Source: Rhodococcoides trifolii
Lineage (GTDB): Bacteria > Actinomycetota > Actinomycetes > Mycobacteriales > Mycobacteriaceae
Assembly (NCBI RefSeq): GCF_014635345.1
Contig: NZ_BMCU01000001.1
Span: forward strand, 1,426,001-1,490,000
DNA length: 64,000 bases
Direction of reading: 5' to 3'
Both the position numbers and the translations under genes were made by a program. Each line of letters opens with the position of its first letter. Within the stretch, counting starts at the first letter, position 1. This document shows, one piece after another, positions 1 to 7,769 of this stretch. The notes beneath the pieces are model-generated. The model was not told the DNA's origin and searched no databases. It saw only the letters and a program-made list of their open reading frames with translations.

Positions 1-136
1 CCTTCTGCAGTTCGTCGGTCACCCGGAACACTCCGCCGAGTTTGCCGATGTCGAGTCCCATCAGCAGCACCTTGGGGTCGTTGTCCAGTGCTGCCCGCAG
101 GCCGGCGTTGATCGCCTTTCCCAACGTGGTGTTCAT
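1..136 (-). CDS. pdhB: 2-oxoacid dehydrogenase E1 beta subunit (5' end only)
   Basis: Only the first 45 codons lie in the window; the gene runs off the left edge. The start is the ATG whose complement is at 134-136. The peptide begins MNTTLGKAINAGLRAAL and contains VLLMGLDIGKLGGVF, typical of the N-terminus of the E1 beta subunit of pyruvate or branched-chain 2-oxoacid dehydrogenase. With the alpha subunit it forms the thiamine-diphosphate decarboxylase of the complex in the cytoplasm. Start and upstream stop overlap as ATGA, which implies translational coupling to the alpha gene and a 1:1 product ratio. Pyruvate versus branched-chain substrate cannot be decided from this fragment. Confidence 0.85.
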   Translation of the reverse strand, partial: MNTTLGKAINAGLRAALDNDPKVLLMGLDIGKLGGVFRVTDELQK

Positions 137-1209
137 GACAGGGCCTCCGTGTATGCGCTGAACTGCTGTCTTTGAGTGTCGACCAGCGAATGCGGCTCGG
201 CGTAGACGTGATCGAACAGGGACGCTGCCGTCGGGTCGGGTGCCGTGATGGTGGCGGCCCGTAACCGTGCGGCCACGTCGTCGGCCTTCTCGCGTACTTG
301 TTCCTCGAACGCGCTGTCCCACAAACTTTCTCGACGTAGGAGCTCCTCGACGCGGGCGAGCGGGTCGCGTACCTTCCACGCGTCGCGCTCGGCGCTGTCG
401 CGGTAGCGGGTCGGGTCGTCGGAGGTGGTGTGCGGACCCATGCGATACGTCATGGCTTCGACGAACGTGGGTCCGCCGCCCTCGCGTGCACGCTTCGCCG
501 CCATGCGGGTGACGGCGAGGACGGCAAGTACGTCGTTACCGTCGACGCGGAGAGCGGGCATTCCGAATCCTGCTGCGCGAGAAGCCAAGGGGAGGGGACT
601 CTGCACGGTCACCGGCTCGCTGATGGCCCAGTGGTTGTTCTGGCAGAAGAAGACGACGCCGGCGCCGAAGGCCACGGAGAAGGACAGAGCTTCGGAGATG
701 TCACCCTGGCTCGTCGCACCGTCGCCGAAGTAGGCAATGGTGGCGAGCTCGTCACCCTGCAGATGAGCAGCCATCGCGTATCCGGTGGCGTGCAGGCCCT
801 GTGCGCCGACGATGATGGCCGGGTTGGTGATGCCGTACGTCTTCGGATCCCATCCGGCGTGCGCGACACCGCGCCACAACCGTGTGAGGTCTTCCGGCGG
901 GACGCCACGGCAGTAGGCGACAGCGTGTTCGCGGTAGCTGGTGAAGGCGAAGTCCGTCGGCGCGAGGGCCTTGGCCGAACCCACCTGCGCAGCCTCCTGT
1001 CCGAGCATGGGCGCCCAGAGGCCGAGCTCTCCCTGCCGCTGCAACGCGGTGGCCTCGGAATCGATCCGCCGGCTGACGACGAGATCTTCGTACAGCGAAC
1101 GGATGTCGTCCGGGCCGACGTCGGCGACCAGCGCGGCGTACTCGGGGTTGTGCACGCGTCGACCGTCGGGCTGAACCAATTGCACGGGATGAGCGATGTG
1201 GTCTCGCAT
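133..1209 (-). CDS. pdhA: 2-oxoacid dehydrogenase E1 alpha subunit (pyruvate or branched-chain)
   Basis: 358 residues, normal length for a heterotetrameric E1 alpha. The thiamine-diphosphate motif starts with GDG at residues 162-164 and ends with the NN pair at 191-192. It catalyses decarboxylation of pyruvate or a branched-chain 2-oxoacid and transfer of the acyl group to the lipoyl E2. A GGAGG ribosome site lies just upstream of the ATG. It is followed without a gap by the beta subunit. The sequence resembles the mycobacterial Rv2497c type (called PdhA, later BkdA), where branched-chain oxoacids are the likely substrate, so the symbol should be read as a family name. The valine degradation operon at 24.5-29.8 kb would lie downstream of a branched-chain enzyme but is not linked. 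Confidence 0.9.
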   Translation of the reverse strand: MRDHIAHPVQLVQPDGRRVHNPEYAALVADVGPDDIRSLYEDLVVSRRIDSEATALQRQGELGLWAPMLGQEAAQVGSAKALAPTDFAFTSYREHAVAYCRGVPPEDLTRLWRGVAHAGWDPKTYGITNPAIIVGAQGLHATGYAMAAHLQGDELATIAYFGDGATSQGDISEALSFSVAFGAGVVFFCQNNHWAISEPVTVQSPLPLASRAAGFGMPALRVDGNDVLAVLAVTRMAAKRAREGGGPTFVEAMTYRMGPHTTSDDPTRYRDSAERDAWKVRDPLARVEELLRRESLWDSAFEEQVREKADDVAARLRAATITAPDPTAASLFDHVYAEPHSLVDTQRQQFSAYTEALS

Positions 1210-1267
1210 GGTTTGCCTCCGGTCATAGGATTGTGTCCTGATTCACAGCATCCTCGCCTGAGCGAGA

Positions 1268-1347
1268 TGCGCAAGTGATGATCGACGCAGTGCGCAGAAG
1301 GCATGTTCTCGGGGTTTTGGTTTGGTCATTTGTGAGCGTCTTGCGCA
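1268..1347. repeat. Three TGCGCA palindromes in a divergent intergenic region
   Basis: The 177-bp gap between the E1 alpha start (1209) and the photolyase start (1387) carries the 6-bp palindrome TGCGCA at 1268-1273, 1291-1296 and 1342-1347. The position fits operator sites for the divergent promoters, but the hexamer is not unlikely in GC-rich DNA and no regulator gene is adjacent. I assign no function. Confidence 0.25.
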
Positions 1348-1386
1348 CTTCGATTGGTCGCGCCGAAGGCCGGGCATACTCCGGGC

Positions 1387-2865
1387 ATGGCCGCCCCACT
1401 CTGGATCTTCGCCGACCAACTCGGTCCGCACGTGCACTCCACACCCGAACACGTGGACCGCGAGGTGGTCATGGTCGAATCCGCAGGCGCCCTCCGCCGC
1501 CGCCCGGCGCACCGACAGAAGGTGCACTTGTTGTTGTCCGGCATGCGACACCTCGCCGCAGAGCTCGGAGATCGGGCAACCTACATCAAGGCCGAGACGT
1601 ATCGGGAGGCCATCGAGTCGCTCGGACGCCCGGTGATCGTTCACGAGCCGACGTCTCGCGCCGCGGAAGCATTGGTCCGACGGATGCAGGACGACGGGCT
1701 CGTGGAGAAGATCCTGCCGATTCCCACGTTCGCCCTGTCCCGAGCGGACTTCGCGGACTGGGCGGGCAACAAGAAGAAGTTCATCATGGAGAACTTCTAC
1801 CGCGACCAGCGTCGGCGCTTCGACATCCTCATGGAGGGTGAGCTACCGACCGCAGGCGCGTGGAATCTCGATGTGGAGAATCGCGAGAAGCCTCCCAAAG
1901 GGCAACGCACACTGGACGTTCCCGCGCCGTGGTGGCCGACCGAGGACGAGATCGACGACACGGTTCGCACCGATCTCGACGCCATGGACATCGAGTGGCT
2001 GGGGGAGGACGGTCCGAGGTTGTTCGCCGTCACTGCCGACGAAGCGCAGCAGGCGCTGACCACGTTCGTCGCCGATCGTCTCGACACCTTCGGTCCGTAC
2101 GAGGACGCCGTGATGGCCGACGACTGGACCATGTCGCATTCGTTGCTGTCGGTCCCGTTGAACATGGGCCTGTTGCATCCGCTCGACGCCGTGCACGCGG
2201 CCGAGCAGGCGTACCGAGACGGCAATGCGCCCCTGGCCAGCGTGGAGGGTTTCGTACGCCAGATCATCGGATGGCGCGAGTACGTGTGGCACCTCTACTG
2301 GCACCTCGGCGAGGACTACGCGAACCGCAACGAGATGGGCGCGCACACGCCGCTGCCGTCGTGGTTCGCCGATCTCGACGCGGACGCCGTCACCGCGGCC
2401 TGCCTGTCGGACGCTCTGCGGGGCGTCCGAGACCGCGGGTGGGTGCACCACATTCCGCGGCTGATGATCTTGGGAAACCATGCGCTGCAACAGGGTTACG
2501 ACCCGCGTGAGTTGACCGACTGGTACACCGCCAACTTCGTCGACGGATTCACCTGGGTCATGCCGGTGAACGTCGTGGGAATGAGTCAACACGCGGATGG
2601 CGGCGTGATCGCCAGTAAGCCCTACAGTTCCGGCGGCGCCTACATCGACAAGATGACGAACCACTGCAAGGGGTGCGCATTCGACCCCAAGAAACGACTC
2701 GGAGACGACGCGTGCCCGTTCACCGCGGGATACTGGGCGTTCACGCATCGTCATCGAGAGCGGTTGGGCGGCAACCCCCGTACCTCTCGAGCCGTCAGTT
2801 CGATGAACCGGCTGAAAGACCTGGATGCAGTTCTCGAGCAGGAGCGACATCGGGAGAGCTTCTGA
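1387..2865 (+). CDS. Iron-sulfur bacterial photolyase/cryptochrome (PhrB/CryB type)
   Basis: 492 residues from the ATG at 1387; an in-frame TTG at 1354 adds 11 residues that do not look native. The N-terminus (AAPLWIFADQLGPHV) is that of the deoxyribodipyrimidine photolyase-related family, FAD flavoproteins that repair (6-4) photoproducts or act as blue-light sensors. Four cysteines, C339, C427, C430 and C443, have the spacing of the [4Fe-4S] ligands in Agrobacterium PhrB (88, 3 and 13 residues apart, from memory of that structure). The motif NHCKGC contains the middle pair. The 3' end overlaps the convergent gene at 2795-4033 by 71 bp. Lesion specificity cannot be told from sequence. Confidence 0.9.
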   Translation: MAAPLWIFADQLGPHVHSTPEHVDREVVMVESAGALRRRPAHRQKVHLLLSGMRHLAAELGDRATYIKAETYREAIESLGRPVIVHEPTSRAAEALVRRMQDDGLVEKILPIPTFALSRADFADWAGNKKKFIMENFYRDQRRRFDILMEGELPTAGAWNLDVENREKPPKGQRTLDVPAPWWPTEDEIDDTVRTDLDAMDIEWLGEDGPRLFAVTADEAQQALTTFVADRLDTFGPYEDAVMADDWTMSHSLLSVPLNMGLLHPLDAVHAAEQAYRDGNAPLASVEGFVRQIIGWREYVWHLYWHLGEDYANRNEMGAHTPLPSWFADLDADAVTAACLSDALRGVRDRGWVHHIPRLMILGNHALQQGYDPRELTDWYTANFVDGFTWVMPVNVVGMSQHADGGVIASKPYSSGGAYIDKMTNHCKGCAFDPKKRLGDDACPFTAGYWAFTHRHRERLGGNPRTSRAVSSMNRLKDLDAVLEQERHRESF

Positions 2866-4033
2866 CCGATCCGACCGGCCTCCGGCCTGCCCGCACGCGA
2901 TGCGGATAGTCCGGAACGCGATTCTGGAACCGCAGGATGCTCGGGTTCGTGATCACACCGCGCCGGATCTCGATGGCGCGGTCGATGGTCATGTTTGCCG
3001 ACCACGCCTCCGGCCCCTGCAGGACCGTCGACAGATGGGGCAGAATCGCCTCGCTGATCTCCCACGTCGCCGAGTTCCACAGGAACGACGGTGTGTGATC
3101 GACGGCGTAGTAGACGATGTTGTTGCCGACCACGAACGACGGGTCGGTGAAAGACGTGGGGCGAGCCCAACTGAAGCCCATGCCCTCGTCGCACGACACG
3201 TCGACGATGAGGCTGCCGGGAGCGAAGGCCTCCAGGTCGTCTTCGGTCAGAAATGTCAGCGGTGAATCCGTATCCTGCAGAACACAATTGACGACGATGT
3301 CGCTTTCGGCGAGATAGGGCGCCAGGGCTACCGGCCCGTCGTCGGTGAGCGCTTGGCTCTTCGACGGGTCGTCCGAATCAGGAAGGAAGCTGACGATCTG
3401 CGCGCCGTGAATCGGCGAACCGACGGCCGCGACACCGCGGTGAGTCAGTACGCGGACGTCGTCGATCCCATGGGCGTTGAGCGCCGTGACCGCGCCGCGC
3501 GCGGTGGCCCCGAACCCGATGACGACGGCGGTGAGCCGACGGCCGTAATCCCCGGTCGAGCCGATGATTTCGAGACCCTGGAGTACCGAGCAGTACCCGG
3601 CCAGCTCGTTATTCTTATGGAAGACGTGCAACCCGAAGCTACCGTCGGACTTCCAGTGATTCATCACCTCGAAGGCGATGAGGGTCAGCCGCTTGTCGAT
3701 CGCGAGCTGAGTGATCTCGGCATCCTGGACGCAGTGCGGCCACCCCCAGACCACCTGACCGTCACGCATCTCGGCCAGATCGCTCGCGAGCGGCTTCGGC
3801 AACAGCACGACGTCGCACTGCTCTATCAGCTCTGCGCGCGAACGGATTCCGCACACCAGTGGCTCGAGGTCGGCGTCGGAGATACCGAACCGTTCGCCGT
3901 AGCCCCGCTCGAGAAACACGTTCCCGACGATCGAGGGGTCGATACGACGCAGATGTGCCGGGTGCAGCGGCAGCCGGCGTTCGTCCGTCTTGCGGGAATG
4001 GGCCAACACCCCGAGGGTGAGACCGGGTGTCAC
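2795..4033 (-). CDS. Alanine dehydrogenase/PNT-family enzyme, N5-(carboxyethyl)ornithine synthase-like
   Basis: 412 residues from a GTG at 4033. The layout is that of alanine dehydrogenases: an N-terminal substrate half with DERRLPLHP near residue 18, a lysine in LLPKP (K80) and a histidine in WGWPHCVQ (H100) matching catalytic positions, then a nucleotide-binding half with VVIGFGATARG. The WGWPHCVQ and CVLQDT segments resemble proteins usually named N5-(carboxyethyl)ornithine synthase, which reductively condense pyruvate with an amino-acid side chain. The real substrate is unknown. The last ~35 residues (after DYPHRV) are basic, low complexity and antisense to the photolyase 3' end, so they may be a read-through extension. 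GTGA overlap with the small gene upstream. Confidence 0.75.
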   Translation of the reverse strand: MTPGLTLGVLAHSRKTDERRLPLHPAHLRRIDPSIVGNVFLERGYGERFGISDADLEPLVCGIRSRAELIEQCDVVLLPKPLASDLAEMRDGQVVWGWPHCVQDAEITQLAIDKRLTLIAFEVMNHWKSDGSFGLHVFHKNNELAGYCSVLQGLEIIGSTGDYGRRLTAVVIGFGATARGAVTALNAHGIDDVRVLTHRGVAAVGSPIHGAQIVSFLPDSDDPSKSQALTDDGPVALAPYLAESDIVVNCVLQDTDSPLTFLTEDDLEAFAPGSLIVDVSCDEGMGFSWARPTSFTDPSFVVGNNIVYYAVDHTPSFLWNSATWEISEAILPHLSTVLQGPEAWSANMTIDRAIEIRRGVITNPSILRFQNRVPDYPHRVRAGRRPVGSVRSSPDVAPARELHPGLSAGSSN

Positions 4034-4140
4034 CGCTTCTTGTTGATGGTCGTTGCTGCGTCTTCGGCAACGGCGCCGCCGGCCTTCATCTTCTTGTCGG
4101 CCCGCTTCTCCTTGAGAGACTTACCGGCCTTCTTGCTCAT
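4030..4140 (-). CDS. 36-residue lysine-rich peptide, function unknown
   Basis: The ORF starts at an ATG (complement 4138-4140) and reads MSKKAGKSLKEKRADKKMKA then a short acidic/alanine stretch ending TTINKKR. About a third of the residues are Lys or Arg. Its TGA overlaps the GTG of the next gene as GTGA, the coupling used throughout this genome, which argues that it is translated. It is too short for routine gene callers. Similar tiny basic proteins occur in other actinobacteria as far as I recall; possible roles (nucleic-acid binding, leader peptide) are inference only. It is not the bL37-like protein. Confidence 0.6.
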   Translation of the reverse strand: MSKKAGKSLKEKRADKKMKAGGAVAEDAATTINKKR

Positions 4141-4253
4141 GCTGTTTCGGGGTGATTTGTCGGACACGAGTCTGAGCCCCTTAGGTGTGGAGCCTGGACG
4201 GCTCCGATAATCGCGACCCTACGCCTGATTCACGGCCGGTAGTTCGCTACAGC

Positions 4254-4259
4254 TAGCAT
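4254..4259 (+). promoter_or_regulatory. Possible -10 element of a leaderless SDR transcript
   Basis: TAGCAT fits the actinobacterial -10 pattern TANNNT and ends 7 bases before the ATG at 4267, so transcription would begin at or one base before the start codon. No convincing -35 is seen. GGAGAG directly abuts the ATG, too close to be a normal ribosome site. Confidence 0.35.
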
Positions 4260-4266
4260 CGGAGAG

Positions 4267-5073
4267 ATGCGGGTCACAGGCACGGTTGCCATTGTCACGG
4301 GAGGCGGTGCCGGCATCGGCGCAGCCATCGCACGAGCCCTCGCAGCGGGCGGCGCGTCCGTCGTCGTGGCGGATCTCGCCGAGGATTCCGCGGTCGCGGT
4401 AGCGTCGAGCATCGGCGACAAGGCCGTCGGAATGGGCGGCGACGTCTCCGACCCGGCAGTGATCGACGCGCTCGTCGCCCGGGCCGAGAAGGAGTTCGGT
4501 CCGGTCGATCTCTACGTCGCGAACGCAGGCACCGCGGCGGGCATGGGCGTCGACACCCCGGACGATCTGTGGGACATCGCGCTGAACGTGAACGTGCTGG
4601 CCCATGTTCGTGCCGCGCGAGCGCTGGTTCCCGGATGGCTCGAGCGAGGCAGTGGGTACTTCCTGTCGACGGCATCCGCGGCCGGACTGCTGACGCAGAT
4701 CGGGTCGGCCACCTATTCGGTGTCCAAGCACGCAGCAGTCGGGTTCGCCGAGTGGATGTCGGTCACCTACGGCGACAGGGGAATTGCCGTGAGTTGCCTG
4801 TGCCCGATGGGAGTCAACACCGCGTTGCTGAACTCAGGATTCGAGACGGATCAGCCCGGTGCGTCGGTGGCCGCCAGTGCAGTCACGCAGGCCGGTGCCG
4901 TCCTCGAACCCGACGACGTCGCCCGCGTGGTCATGGAGGCCATCGACGACGAGCGATTTTTGATCCTGCCCCACCCGGAGGTGCTCGAGATGTACCGCCG
5001 CAAAGGATCCGATTACGGCCGGTGGATCGGCGGCATGCGGAAGTACCGGCGTGCGCTCGAATCCGGCCAGTGA
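4267..5073 (+). CDS. Short-chain dehydrogenase/reductase (SDR)
   Basis: 268 residues, classical SDR size. The Rossmann glycine motif TGGGAGIG is at residues 11-18, NAG follows near 89, and the catalytic pair is Y150 and K154 in YSVSKHAAV. It should be a cytoplasmic NAD(P)-dependent alcohol or ketone oxidoreductase. It is the first gene of an apparent three-gene operon with an acyl-CoA dehydrogenase and an APH-like phosphotransferase, so the substrate is probably a fatty-acyl or branched acyl-CoA intermediate. The exact substrate is not recognisable. Confidence 0.88.
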   Translation: MRVTGTVAIVTGGGAGIGAAIARALAAGGASVVVADLAEDSAVAVASSIGDKAVGMGGDVSDPAVIDALVARAEKEFGPVDLYVANAGTAAGMGVDTPDDLWDIALNVNVLAHVRAARALVPGWLERGSGYFLSTASAAGLLTQIGSATYSVSKHAAVGFAEWMSVTYGDRGIAVSCLCPMGVNTALLNSGFETDQPGASVAASAVTQAGAVLEPDDVARVVMEAIDDERFLILPHPEVLEMYRRKGSDYGRWIGGMRKYRRALESGQ

Positions 5074-5093
5074 AAACTAGAGGAGACAACACC

Positions 5094-6314
5094 ATGGAAT
5101 TCGCTTACTCCGACCGCTGCCTCGACTTCCGTGAGCGACTGCTCGCGTTCATGGACGAGCACATCTATCCAGCGGAAGCGGTGTACGCGAAGCAGATGGT
5201 GGAGTCCGGGGATCCGCACTTCGATCCGCCCATCATGGAAGAGCTGAAGGCCGAAGCGAAGTCTCGTGGACTGTGGAACCTCTTTCATCCCGACCCCGAG
5301 TACGGCGCGGGTCTGACCAACGCCGACTACGCACCGCTCGCCGAAATCATGGGCCGCAGCGCCATTCTCGCCCCAGAAGCATGCAACTGTTCAGCGCCGG
5401 ACACCGGCAACATGGAGGTGTTCACCCGGTTCGGCACGGACGAGCACAAGGAGAAGTGGCTCGAACCCCTTCTCGACGGCACGATCCGGTCCGCCTTCGC
5501 CATGACCGAACCGGCAGTCGCGAGTTCCGACGCCACCAACATCCAGATGACGATGGAGGCCGATGGTGACGACTTCGTCCTCAACGGTCGAAAGTGGTGG
5601 ACCTCCAACGCATTGCACCCGAACTGCAAGGTGCTCATCGTCATGGGCAAGACCGATCCGAACGCATCGACGTACGCGCAGCAGTCGATGATGGTCGTAC
5701 CTATCGACGCACCCGGCGTCACCGTCGTGCGCGGACTTCCGGTCTTCGGATACCAGGACCGCGAGGGCCACGCCGAGGTGCTGTTCGAGAACGTCCGGGT
5801 TCCCGGCAAGGACGTTCTCGCCGGCGTCGGTGCAGGTTTCATGATCGGCCAGGCGCGCCTCGGACCCGGGCGCATTCACCACTGCATGCGCGCCATCGGT
5901 ATGGCAGAGCGGGCACTCGAGCTCATGTGCGAGCGCGCCTCGTCCCGCGTCGCCTTCGGCAAACCCGTTGCTGCGCAATCGAACATCCAAGACTGGATTG
6001 CCGAGTCACGCATCGACATCGAGATGGCGCGATTGCTCACTCTCAAGGCCGCGTGGCTGATGGACACCGTCGGCAACAAGGAAGCGCGCGTGGAGATCGC
6101 AGCCATCAAGGTGGCCGCCCCGAACATGGCCCTACGAATCGTCGATCGCGCCATCCAAGTACACGGCGGCGGCGGTGTCTCCGACGACTTCCCCCTCGCG
6201 AGTATGTACGCGCACCTGCGGACGTTGCGCTTGGCAGACGGACCCGACGAGGTGCACAAGCGCACCATCGCCCGCGTCGAGCTCGCGCCGTATCGGCAGG
6301 ATGCCAAGAAGTGA
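5094..6314 (+). CDS. Acyl-CoA dehydrogenase (long N-domain FadE type)
   Basis: 406 residues from the ATG at 5094, preceded by AGAGGAG. Acyl-CoA dehydrogenases are FAD enzymes that introduce the alpha-beta double bond. Family signatures seen are [15 protein letters not shown], the central strand region with GRKWWTSNA, and the C-terminal [20 protein letters not shown]. The GGGG/D pattern is that of the ACAD10/11-like group that travels with an aminoglycoside-phosphotransferase-like domain, which is indeed the next gene. The stop overlaps the GTG of that gene. Substrate chain length cannot be assigned. Confidence 0.9.
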   Translation: MEFAYSDRCLDFRERLLAFMDEHIYPAEAVYAKQMVESGDPHFDPPIMEELKAEAKSRGLWNLFHPDPEYGAGLTNADYAPLAEIMGRSAILAPEACNCSAPDTGNMEVFTRFGTDEHKEKWLEPLLDGTIRSAFAMTEPAVASSDATNIQMTMEADGDDFVLNGRKWWTSNALHPNCKVLIVMGKTDPNASTYAQQSMMVVPIDAPGVTVVRGLPVFGYQDREGHAEVLFENVRVPGKDVLAGVGAGFMIGQARLGPGRIHHCMRAIGMAERALELMCERASSRVAFGKPVAAQSNIQDWIAESRIDIEMARLLTLKAAWLMDTVGNKEARVEIAAIKVAAPNMALRIVDRAIQVHGGGGVSDDFPLASMYAHLRTLRLADGPDEVHKRTIARVELAPYRQDAKK

Positions 6315-7339
6315 GCGCTGTCGGCATCGACGAAGATGCAGTCGGTTCGTGGGTCGTCGATCTGGGAATCGGTGCCGTTCCTCCGATCTCGTTCGAGCGC
6401 ATCGGAAACGGGCAGTCGAACCTGACGTATGCGGTCAAGGACGCGACTGGCGGCCGGTGGGTGCTGCGTCGACCCCCGTTGGGGCACCTGCTGGCTTCCG
6501 CGCACGACGTGGTGCGTGAGCACCGCATCCTGTCCTCGCTCCAGGGGACCAGCGTTCCCGTTCCCAAGATGGTTGCCGTGACCGATGATTCGGCCGTCAC
6601 CGACGCACCTCTGGTCTTGATGAGCTATGTCGACGGCATCGTCGTCGACGCCGTCTCGGTTGCCGAGGGCCTCACCGAGGAGCGTCGACGCGCTATCGGT
6701 CTTGCGATGCCGGCAACGCTCGGCACGATTCACGGCGTGGACCTCGAGAGTGTGGGCCTGCTCGATCTTGCCAGCCACAAGCCCTATGCGGCACGCCAAC
6801 TCAAGCGGTGGTCGGCGCAGTGGGAGCAGTCCAAGACCCGCGACGTGGACGACATCTCACGCCTTGCGACCGCGTTGGCCGATTCGGCGCCCGAACAGCA
6901 CGAGCTCACTCTGGTCCACGGAGACTTCCACCTCAGCAACGTGATCACCTCTGCGGAAAACGGGTCGATCAAGGCCGTCGTGGACTGGGAGCTCTGCACC
7001 CTCGGTGATCCGCTCGCCGATCTCGGTGCGTTGCTTGCCTACTGGCCGGAGAAGACGGACCCGGCCGGCGGTCCGTTCATGATGTCGACGCTCCCTGGTT
7101 TCCCCACTCGGGCGGAGTTGGTCGAGACCTACGCGCAGTCGACGGGCCGCGACGTGTCGACCGCCGGATACTGGCACACGCTGGCGCTGTGGAAACTGTC
7201 GATCATCGCCGAGGGAGTGATGCGGCGAGCTCTCGACGACGAGCGCAACCGAGGCCGCGACGGCGGCCCGACGGCTACGCTGATCGACGGGATCATCGCC
7301 CGTGCCGTCAGGACTGCGGAGGAGTCGGGGATTCTGTGA
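6311..7339 (+). CDS. APH-family phosphotransferase linked to an acyl-CoA dehydrogenase
   Basis: 342 residues from the GTG at 6311, which overlaps the upstream TGA as GTGA. The kinase-like fold is shown by the nucleotide-binding region near [15 protein letters not shown], the catalytic loop HGDFHLSNV from residue 203, and the metal site [15 protein letters not shown]. In animals ACAD10/11 and in mycobacterial FadE36-type proteins the kinase and dehydrogenase domains are fused; here they are separate adjacent genes. Recent work on ACAD11 shows phosphorylation of 4-hydroxyacyl-CoAs, so a role in hydroxy-acid degradation is a reasonable inference. It is not an antibiotic-resistance gene. The 3' end overlaps the convergent thioesterase by 32 bp. 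Confidence 0.85.
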   Translation: MSAVGIDEDAVGSWVVDLGIGAVPPISFERIGNGQSNLTYAVKDATGGRWVLRRPPLGHLLASAHDVVREHRILSSLQGTSVPVPKMVAVTDDSAVTDAPLVLMSYVDGIVVDAVSVAEGLTEERRRAIGLAMPATLGTIHGVDLESVGLLDLASHKPYAARQLKRWSAQWEQSKTRDVDDISRLATALADSAPEQHELTLVHGDFHLSNVITSAENGSIKAVVDWELCTLGDPLADLGALLAYWPEKTDPAGGPFMMSTLPGFPTRAELVETYAQSTGRDVSTAGYWHTLALWKLSIIAEGVMRRALDDERNRGRDGGPTATLIDGIIARAVRTAEESGIL

Positions 7340-7769
7340 GCCCCGCTGCGGCTGCGCGAATCTGCTCCGGGATCTCGACGGGTGTGCGGGTGACGGCGTC
7401 GACGTAGACGTGGACGAATCGGCCCGTGGCGGCAGGCTCGAGTTCGCTGCCGTTCTCGCGGAACACCGCCAGCGAGTACACGATCGACTTGCTGCCGAGC
7501 TTCGTAACGGCGATCCCCACATGCAACGCGTCGGGAAAGCTCAACTCGCGCAGATAGTTGCACGACGTCTCCGCGACGATGCCGATCGCGGGCAGGGTGC
7601 GAATGTCGACGCCGGCGGCATCCATCAACCATGCGTTCACGGCCGTGTCGAAATACGCGTAGTAGGTCACGTTGTTCACGTGGCCGTAGTGGTCGTTGTC
7701 CGCCCACCGGGTGGGAACCGGCCACAGCACCGGATAGTCGGATGCGTTGACGGGTTCGACCTCTCTCAT
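7308..7769 (-). CDS. Acyl-CoA thioesterase, 4-hydroxybenzoyl-CoA thioesterase type
   Basis: 153 residues, single hot-dog domain. The motif RWADNDHYGHVNNVTYYAYFD near residue 21 includes the D and HVNN residues conserved in the YbgC/FadM thioesterase family. It hydrolyses acyl-CoA to free acid and CoA in the cytoplasm. Its ATG overlaps the stop of the upstream transporter as ATGA, so the two are co-translated. Native substrate unknown; pairing with a BenE-type carrier suggests an aromatic or branched acyl-CoA but this is inference. Confidence 0.85.
   Translation of the reverse strand: MREVEPVNASDYPVLWPVPTRWADNDHYGHVNNVTYYAYFDTAVNAWLMDAAGVDIRTLPAIGIVAETSCNYLRELSFPDALHVGIAVTKLGSKSIVYSLAVFRENGSELEPAATGRFVHVYVDAVTRTPVEIPEQIRAAAAGLTESPTPPQS

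Noticed and set aside
430..1278. 282-codon plus-strand frame over the E1 alpha gene
   Set aside because: Shadow of the minus-strand dehydrogenase gene, which has full thiamine-diphosphate motifs.
4189..4205. GGAGCC-TGGAC-GGCTCC hairpin as a terminator
   Set aside because: Only 6-bp stem, no T-run, and it lies between divergent gene starts, where a terminator is not expected.
6311..7339. Aminoglycoside-resistance kinase
   Set aside because: APH fold is shared, but linkage to an acyl-CoA dehydrogenase and sequence type point to acyl-CoA metabolism.
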